The position numbers and the translations under genes were made by a program. From Ramicandelaber brevisporus (lineage: Eukaryota > Kickxellomycota > Ramicandelaberales > Ramicandelaberaceae), in assembly GCA_025201865.1 (NCBI GenBank), contig MU602872.1:1-38724 (forward strand): a DNA stretch of 38,724 nucleotides, written 5' to 3'. The first letter of the stretch is position 1, and each line of letters opens with the position of its first letter. This document shows positions 29,706 through 36,800 of this stretch, piece after piece. Under the pieces are notes generated by a model that saw only the letters and a list, made by a program, of their open reading frames with translations, searched no databases and had not been told where the DNA came from.

Positions 29706-30956
29706 TTAGATCTCTTGATGCTCAAATGCATAGAGCACTTCTGGATGAATGCGCGAGTCGCGTGGATACAGGTACATTCTTGCTCTCGTGCTTTGCATCA
29801 ACTGTGGCAATGGCTTATAACTCTCAACCGCCTTCTTTGGATTGCGCGTGACATCGCCTGCATCTTCCATCGTGCGCACTTGTCTCATAAACGACGGGTC
29901 CACTGCATACGACTTGATCTTGCCCTGCTTGATCAGCCACACAAACTCCATCGTGCGCACTTGTCTCATAAACGACGGGTCCACTGCATACGACTTGATC
30001 TTGCCCTGCTTGATCAGCCACACAAACTCCAAATCCAACGGCGAATGAGGAGTATCACGCAGCGGTGGCAGCATCTTTGGAATAGCTGACATATTGACAG
30101 CATACGCGTGCGCACACTGCGGATGTGTAGCACGGAACAGCTTGAGATCAAAGTCCACCAGTGTGTCCTGCTGTGCTTCGCTTCCACAATGTCCAAAGTG
30201 GATCGTATCCCAGCTGCCATCGCCAACCTTCTCAATCCGCTTCAAGACACGTCTTACCAGATACTGAATGTCGAGCTCCATGTCAACATCATCTTCCAGA
30301 ACCAAAAATGTCTTGATTTTGTCTTGCTTGCGGTATGCATCTTCCCATGCCTTCAAATGGCTGCGCAGCACGGCGTACTGAGCAGGACGCAACTCGTGAG
30401 CGGTGGATGGCTTGGAGGATTCAACTTCGCTGCCCTCGAAGGCGTCAATGAATGTGGCTTCAACATTGAGGAATGCCAGCATGTCTTCCATCGAAGAGCG
30501 ACGGTCCTTGCGGCGAGGGAGATTGATGACATAGACAGCGTCAAACCCGAGATAGTGGATGTTCTGAGGGAGAACTGGACCGAGCTGAGGGATTCTGTGT
30601 TTGCCATACGCGATTTGAGGAGTGGGTGGGGATGGCAGCTGAGGCTCTTGGCCATGCTCCTGAACCACAGGCGGTGGCGCTGGAACATCGTGCTCAATGA
30701 TTGCAGCAGCTGCAGGAGGAGGAGAAGGAGATGCAGCGGGAGACGGTGGGCAGCTGCAGATGAACGAGTACACTTGGCGACCAATGAATGCAGATAGCAG
30801 TACTACGAGAAGGTAGACTACTGGGTGTACACTCTTGTTGCCATTGCGACGGCCAGGGGAATACGATTGCCGACCAGCAGCATTGTCGCCGCCAATTCCA
30901 ACGAAACCCTCAGGGTCTGAGTCGTCCGAATCGTGATGCTTGCGGTTCCGAACCAT
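29706..30956 (-). CDS. GT25-like type II membrane glycosyltransferase
   Basis: The 416-residue protein resembles glycosyltransferase family 25 (LPS/procollagen galactosyltransferase-type). It has a short cytosolic tail, one signal-anchor helix near residues 44-63 (VVYLLVVLLSAFIG), a Pro/Ala-rich stem, and a lumenal catalytic domain, as for a Golgi enzyme. Family signatures are VYVINLPRRKDRR near 138 with SMEDML, an AWEDAYR region, LVLEDDVDME near 220 as the likely metal/nucleotide-sugar site, and WDTIHFGHC. Near the C-terminus a 27-residue segment (FVWLIKQGKIKSYAVDP and flanks) occurs twice in a row because of a perfect 81-bp duplication, which keeps frame. Without it the protein would be 389 residues. 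The acceptor substrate is unknown. The ATG at 30956 is the first in frame. Confidence 0.85.
   Translation of the reverse strand: MVRNRKHHDSDDSDPEGFVGIGGDNAAGRQSYSPGRRNGNKSVHPVVYLLVVLLSAFIGRQVYSFICSCPPSPAASPSPPPAAAAIIEHDVPAPPPVVQEHGQEPQLPSPPTPQIAYGKHRIPQLGPVLPQNIHYLGFDAVYVINLPRRKDRRSSMEDMLAFLNVEATFIDAFEGSEVESSKPSTAHELRPAQYAVLRSHLKAWEDAYRKQDKIKTFLVLEDDVDMELDIQYLVRRVLKRIEKVGDGSWDTIHFGHCGSEAQQDTLVDFDLKLFRATHPQCAHAYAVNMSAIPKMLPPLRDTPHSPLDLEFVWLIKQGKIKSYAVDPSFMRQVRTMEFVWLIKQGKIKSYAVDPSFMRQVRTMEDAGDVTRNPKKAVESYKPLPQLMQSTRARMYLYPRDSRIHPEVLYAFEHQEI
29866..30027 (-). repeat. Perfect 81-bp tandem duplication inside the GT25-like gene
   Basis: Bases 29866-29946 and 29947-30027 are identical, and identity continues for four more bases past the second copy. 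The unit equals 27 codons, so the reading frame is kept. Zero divergence means either a very recent event or an assembly artefact. The duplicated segment is a conserved-looking part of the catalytic domain (LDLEFVW...DPSFMRQ), where an extra copy would be expected to disturb folding. Confidence 0.97.
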
Positions 30957-31361
30957 CTCTCGCTAGGCTGTGTAGTCGCTGAGGGAGTATGTTGCAGAGT
31001 CAAGGTCAAAGTCAAAGTCAAAAAGAAGAAGAGGATCAACACAGTGGGAAAAGGAACCACATGAGAGAGAGAGAAAGAGAGAACAAGTTCGGCTCAAGTA
31101 GATCTGGTTTCGTCTGGTAAACTCCGCCACCAGAATTGACAGACATCCCTAGCACTCCAATGAGCGCTTTACTCATGAACAACTGTTATTAAAAAAAGGA
31201 GCACACATACAAAAGTAATGATAATAATAAAAAAGGATGGATAGATAACTAGGGCATACACAAACAACAAGAGAGTGAGTAAATGGGGGAGTAAAGGGGA
31301 GGGAGTAAAAGAGAGTAAAAAAAAAGAGTGGGATGACGTAACTAATTAAAGAAAGCAACCA
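30957..31361 (-). other. Spacer between GT25-like and C2H2 genes
   Basis: These 405 bases lie upstream of the GT25-like gene and downstream of the zinc-finger gene, both on the minus strand. On the minus strand it is pyrimidine-rich (TCTCTCTC near 31066-31080, CTTTTACTCCC near 31290-31320). This agrees with the CT-rich promoters seen elsewhere. No gene is supported. Confidence 0.5.
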
Positions 31362-32840
31362 TCAAGATTGCCGATTTGGAGTGTTATTAAAGTTTGGCAA
31401 TGGATACGGCAGAGTGCTGTTGCTATTGCTGCCGCCATTTGGACTTCCGGCCATTAACGAAGACAATGACCGTGGATCGATGCCCCCGGTGGTAGCTGTT
31501 GAGCCTGCAGCAGTTGGCGAATGCTGCATAAACTGCTCAATGTTGAACAGAGGCGGTGCCGCTGCCACAGCTGAGCGAGTGTGGGCTGCAGTCTGTGGAA
31601 ACTGCTGCTGTAGTGACTGTGAGGGGATGCCGGGGAGTTTGGGTAACTGCTGCTGAGGCTGATGCGCCAATGCCGATGGCAAGCCTGATTGGAATGTGGG
31701 ATTAAGCAGCAGATTCTTTGTAGACTGCTGCTGCTGATGCTGTGAAGCGGTTGTAAAATGGTGGCTAGTCAGACCAGTATCGTGCTTGACGGGCATGGCT
31801 GGATACAGGTTGCTGGATGTGACGTTTGGATAGAGAGTTGGCAGGTGTGGGGTTGACAGAATCGAGCCGGGACGGACGACTGTGCCAGATGAGAGAATGG
31901 TTGGTTTGTCGAGGACATGCGAGCCTGTGCTAAAGAACACATCGTCGTCATGATGCAGCTTCCGGTGCTGCTGCTGCTGTTGCTGATGCTGAGGCTGACC
32001 GGTTTCATCATTGTCAAAATCACTAGTCTCAGCTTCGGAGTCTTCATCGTCTTCTTCAGATCTGGCTGCGTTGTTGGATGCCACCATCGAGCCCGACACC
32101 GGCTCATTGCTCAAAGCGCTCTTTGGCTTGCGGCCACGTCTCGCCGATCCTCTACCCGGCCCAGCCGATGACGCAGCCATCGCCGTCGACAGGTAGCTTG
32201 GTGATGCCGCGTTTGACGACACTGGCGACAGCTTTCCATCTCCATTGACAATCACCGCCCGGTTGCTGCTTCTCGGCGGTATGTATCCATGCATATTCTT
32301 TTTGTGAGTGGTCAGGTTCCCTTGCTGCGTAAAAGTTCTTCCACAATCTGGATAGTCACATACAAACGGCTTTGCATCTGCCTGGTGGGTGCGCTGGTGG
32401 GTTCTCAAATTTCCCATTTGCGTGAACCCTTTGCCACAATCGTCACAAAGGTACGGTTTGCTGCCAGAGTGACTGCGTTCATGCGTGCGCAAGTTGCCCT
32501 GTTGGGCAAAGGCCTTGCCGCAGCCGGGGTGTGAGCATATGTACGGGCGGAATCCAGGGTGATGCCGCTCGTGGGCCATGAGCTCTTTGCGCTGTCGGAA
32601 CAATTTAGGACAGCCATCAAATGTGCACTTGAAGGCCTTGCCAACAAACCCGGCGCCAGTTGTAATCTCGCCGTCCTCGACAGCCGTTGAGAGATCTATT
32701 GATGGATCTGTAGTGTTTGGCTGAGCAACACCAGTAACAGCTGGACCAACGGCTCCTGGAACAGGTACTAATGGCTGCTGCTGCTGTTGTTGTTGCTGTT
32801 GTTGTTGTTGATGCTGGGACGGTGTTGTCATCGTTCTCAT
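31362..32840 (-). CDS. C2H2 zinc-finger transcription factor with four tandem fingers
   Basis: The 492-residue protein has a polyQ tract near the N-terminus, four contiguous C2H2 fingers near residues 69-185, and a long Ser/Gln/Pro-rich C-terminal region probably used for regulation. The fingers are visible as CTFDGC...HERHH, CSHPGC...HERSH, CDDC...HQRTH and CDYPDC...HKKNMH, with TGEKP-like linkers altered to SGSKPY and ADAKPF. Fingers 2-4 have nearly the same recognition helix (QQGNLRT, QMGNLRT, QQGNLTT), so they should read a repeated triplet. A basic RRGRKPK stretch near 255-265 could be a nuclear signal or AT-hook-like element. The frame is open upstream to 32939, but the first ATG is at 32840 (another at 32831). 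It is divergent from the bS6m gene with 234 bp between starts. Confidence 0.9.
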   Translation of the reverse strand: MRTMTTPSQHQQQQQQQQQQQQPLVPVPGAVGPAVTGVAQPNTTDPSIDLSTAVEDGEITTGAGFVGKAFKCTFDGCPKLFRQRKELMAHERHHPGFRPYICSHPGCGKAFAQQGNLRTHERSHSGSKPYLCDDCGKGFTQMGNLRTHQRTHQADAKPFVCDYPDCGRTFTQQGNLTTHKKNMHGYIPPRSSNRAVIVNGDGKLSPVSSNAASPSYLSTAMAASSAGPGRGSARRGRKPKSALSNEPVSGSMVASNNAARSEEDDEDSEAETSDFDNDETGQPQHQQQQQQHRKLHHDDDVFFSTGSHVLDKPTILSSGTVVRPGSILSTPHLPTLYPNVTSSNLYPAMPVKHDTGLTSHHFTTASQHQQQQSTKNLLLNPTFQSGLPSALAHQPQQQLPKLPGIPSQSLQQQFPQTAAHTRSAVAAAPPLFNIEQFMQHSPTAAGSTATTGGIDPRSLSSLMAGSPNGGSNSNSTLPYPLPNFNNTPNRQS

Positions 32841-33074
32841 ATTTTTGTTTCTTTTATTTTTGGCTTTTCTTCTGTTTCTGCTATTTTTTGTACCAAAACT
32901 TGCCTGTACACACACACAACCACACACAACCACACACACTTCAAGCGAGATCCAGCGCCGACTCGGCAGAGTGAATCAGCAGCTAAAAAAGCCAAAAGAA
33001 AAACTTGCTGCTAACAAAAATCAGCCGTTGAAGCTCTCGACTTATACAAAAAAAGAAGAAGAAGAAGGTCAGCG
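32841..33074. promoter_or_regulatory. Short bidirectional promoter region (C2H2 factor / bS6m)
   Basis: Only 234 bp separate the start codons of the divergent zinc-finger and mitochondrial bS6 genes. Both core promoters and 5' UTRs must fit here. It contains a CACACAACCA-type repeat (32909-32940) and A-rich tracts near the bS6m start. Confidence 0.55.
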
Positions 33075-33410
33075 ATGCCTCTGTTCGAGTTAGTGTGTAT
33101 CACAAAGGCCGGCCTCGCGTCGAACAACATGGCCGATTTGCTTCGCTTATCTGCGGGTGTCGTTCTTTCTCGTGGCGGCGTTGTTCGCGGATTCACCAAC
33201 CTGGGTGAGCGCCTGCTTCCACATCGCATTCGGAGTCGCCAGGTATGGCACAGCGAGGGCAAGTACTGGATGATGCACTTTGACTGCAACCCAGCTACCA
33301 TGGCCGAGCTTCGTCAGACTCTCAAGCTGGATCCAAGAGTACTGCGGCCGAGCATTTTGAAGTTGGGAGATCGGTTGTCAGACAGTGTGCGCCTTCCTCA
33401 AAAGCTGTAA
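33075..33410 (+). CDS. MRP17: Mitochondrial small-subunit ribosomal protein bS6m (Mrp17)
   Basis: The 111-residue protein matches the bS6 family, part of the small subunit of the mitochondrial ribosome, where it pairs with bS18m on the platform. The start MPLFELVCITKAG is the first beta-strand typical of S6. LLRLSAGVVLSRGGVVRGFTNLG matches the following helix and strand. YWMMHFDCNPATMAEL matches the central strand before helix 2. The length is normal for fungal Mrp17, and as in other members there is no long cleavable presequence. The ATG at 33075 is the first in frame. It has no introns. A 431-bp spacer separates it from the phosphorylase-kinase subunit. Confidence 0.9.
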   Translation: MPLFELVCITKAGLASNNMADLLRLSAGVVLSRGGVVRGFTNLGERLLPHRIRSRQVWHSEGKYWMMHFDCNPATMAELRQTLKLDPRVLRPSILKLGDRLSDSVRLPQKL

Positions 33411-33841
33411 TCCACATTAGAAACGAATAGAGCTAGCCATTTAATGAGTATTCACATATTATAGGGAAAAAAACGGATTAGAAGATAGATTGCTGTTAAT
33501 GAATGCACCAAACCAGTTCAGCATCCCTTGAAACAGATTTGCTGTTATCAGGAATTGTCGATTGTACTTCCCATTCCGGTCTACCTTCGTCCTTGCGAGT
33601 TGGGTCCGAATGACGGCCGAGATTGTAAGTCTTTCGTGACTTCTCTATTGGATGGCGATAGCTCGGCCGACATCGGTCGATATCGATGAAGGTGGCGGTG
33701 GTGAGGGAGATTTTCGCGCGCGTCTCTTTTATACTCTCGACTGTTGTGTAAACACGCACACCCACAAACGCACTCTGCCATCTCTATTGTTTCATTCCCT
33801 CGCTCACAACAGCATCTCCACAACGTCCCCCCCCCGTCAAG
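33411..33841 (+). other. Promoter region of the phosphorylase-kinase subunit gene
   Basis: This 431-bp spacer holds the bS6m 3' UTR and the promoter of the downstream gene. Overlapping minus-strand frames of 80-89 codons (33496-33823) have no recognisable product. A TTTTATACTC stretch at about 33727-33736 is TATA-like, roughly 110 bases before the ATG. Confidence 0.5.
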
Positions 33842-36800
33842 ATGATTCCACCACCAGCTGCTGCAGCTACTTCAGCCTCGACAAGCACTACCAGGGCCGC
33901 CGCCGCCTCTGCTTCTGCCGCTGCCTCTGCTGTACCGTTTGGACCACCGCCTATGCTGCCTCCGCATACTGCCTCGCCAGCAGCTCGGCTTGACTACTAC
34001 TTCCGTTTTGTGCAGGCTATCATTCTGGCGAGACAAAATGCCGTAACTGGACTGATTCCAGCATCCGTGGCCGTCACTGCGCATGGAGATTATCGTGACG
34101 CGTGGGTCCGTGACAATGTTTACTCGATTTTGGCAGTGTACGGTCTTGCCATCGCATACCGCCGCATGGACGATGATAACGGCCGCGCATACGAACTCGA
34201 GCAGAGCGTGATAAAGCTGATGCGTGGTCTCTTGATGTGTATGATGCGCCAGTCCCACAAGGTTGAGAAGTTCAAGCACACCCAGTCACTGCGAGATGCG
34301 CTGCATGCCAAGTACAACACTGCCACCACTGACACTGTTGTCGATGATCGCAGCTGGGGCCATCTGCAGATTGATGCAACGTCCATCTTCATTTTGATGC
34401 TTGCGCAATTTACAGCCAGCGGAATGCGGATTGTCTTTACGCAAGATGAGGTTGACTTTGTGCAGAACTTGGTGTACTACATTGAGCGCGCTTACCGAAC
34501 ACCAGAGTTTGGATTATGGGAACGTGGTAACAAGTCAAACCATGGCGAGCCGGAACTCAACTCGTCGTCAATCGGTATGGCTGTGGCTGCAATGCGCGCA
34601 ATCAACAATATCAATCTGTTTGGGCCGCACGGTGGACCGGCTTCCGTGATCCATGTCCTGCAGGATGAAATTGCTCGCAACGTCAGCACCTTGTCATCAG
34701 CCCTGCCACGCGAGTCGTACAGCAAAGAAACAGATGCAGCCCTGCTCAGCGTCATTGGCTATCCTGCGTTTGCCATTAATGACGTGAATCTGCGCTCTCG
34801 CACTCGCAACGAAGTCATCAACAAACTGGCTGGCAACTATGGCTGCAAGCGATTTCTGCGTGATGGCCATCAGTGCGTCATTGAAGACCGCACACGCATG
34901 TGGTATCACCCGAAGGAACTCAAGGCATTTGAGCACATTGAGTGTGAGTGGCCACTGTTCTTCACGTATTTAATCCTGGACGGCATCTTTGGTGGCGATC
35001 CAGCCATGGTGGCCACGTACCGTGACAAGCTCCAGCCTCTGCTGGTTGACTCAATGAGTATGCCCGACCTGGATCGCTTCATACCGCATGACGTCAACGA
35101 GCAGCGTCGCCAATCCATCTCCACTCCATTGGGCAGCAGTGCACCGCAATCGCCCATCATTGCTCGCGACCATTTTTATCTTGTGCCAGAGCTGTATTAT
35201 GTGCCGATGGAGTTTGTTGATGCTGAGCGCGCTAATCCACAGACTCAAGCACGACTGCCAAACGACAATGTGCCGCTTGTATGGGCCAACTCGCTGTACA
35301 TCCTGGGCTGCTTGCTGCAAGAACAGCTGGTTACCACTGCTGAGATCGATCCACTCAATCTGCGTGTCAACGCTGGCAAGTCTGAGGCGCGTCGTAACGT
35401 CATCGTGCAGCTGGTGTTATTGGCTGAGGATGAGCGCCTGCAGGCACGGCTGGCTACATTTGGCTTGGAGACTCAAACTCTGGCACAAGTTGCACCGGTC
35501 CAAGTCTGCCCGCCCAGTGCTCTCGTCGAAGTTTACAAGACGCTTGGGGCCAATTCCAAGCTTGGCTTGACCGGCCGTCCAGCTCGCTCAATGGGCACAC
35601 TCAGCACTTGTCGCCTGTATCGCGTCCAGGGTCGTTTGTATGCATTCACTCCGCATTTCATGAACCGCGAAGAGTACTATCTGTCGTCTGACAATGACTA
35701 TCTCATCTTCTTGTTTGAAAATGAGCTGGCATTTATCAACAAGAATCACTCTGATACTGGCCGTCCAACAATGACCATCATGCTCACCAACGACATGTTT
35801 GCCGACTTGCCCAATCTCTCTGCTCGCTCCACTTCTGCTCGCTCCACCTCTGTAGGCACTCCGGGTGTTGGTGTTGGTGTTGGTGCTGGTGCTGGTGCTG
35901 GTGGTGAATCCTATACTGTCCAGCAAGACAGGTTACAATCGAGTCGTCATCGCAACTTGCTCACTCTCATGATGAACCTGCGTAGTGGTTCACTCAATGG
36001 CGTTCGTGTTCGTCTTGGCCGCATGCAAGAGTTTGTAACTACCAGCTATGTCCAGAGTCTCGATTTCCTGGTGCTGAAGAATGAAATTAACTGGCAGAGT
36101 GTGCTCCAAGCTGCGACTACAAAGCGCAAGCATCGCAAGACTGAATTTACATTGCGCCAAGACCGTGACTTGGAATCCGCACTAACTGCCGGCCATCATC
36201 CAGTCCATAGCCCGAGCTATTTCCAGTCGCATGGATTGGACTCTGCTCCGACACCGCCGCGTCCAGGCTCTCGCCATGGATATCCAGCGAGTGGCCACAT
36301 GTCACGCCGTCACTCATTCATCAACTTCAATGCACTGTCAACCGCTCTGGTCGCTCCACTTGGAGATGGTCCGAAGAGCGAGTCTCGCCGTGCTGGCCTA
36401 TCGTCTGTTGGATCCACCACGTCGATGCTATCGGCCCTGGAGGAATTGACATTGCAGAGCTTCCGTCTCAAGGAACATGCTCGTACTGGTCAGTCTCAGC
36501 AGCAGGGACAGCAGCAGCATCAGCAGCAGCATTTGATGGAGTCAGACCAAAATGCGTATGGCACTGGTTATGATGGAATTCCTGAACAACTATCGCTTGT
36601 GTTGCGCGATCCGCAGAGTACTGACGCTGCCATTGCCGCACTCTCTGCCTCGTCTAACTTGTTTGATCAGGCTGACTTGCTGCACTATTTGCATTCATGC
36701 CATGGTCTTGATTACCAAATTGTCGATCCAGTGACTGGCGGTGCTGCTTCAATTCGTACATTGGTTAGTCAAGTGTACAGCCGTGCCATTGAACATCGTT

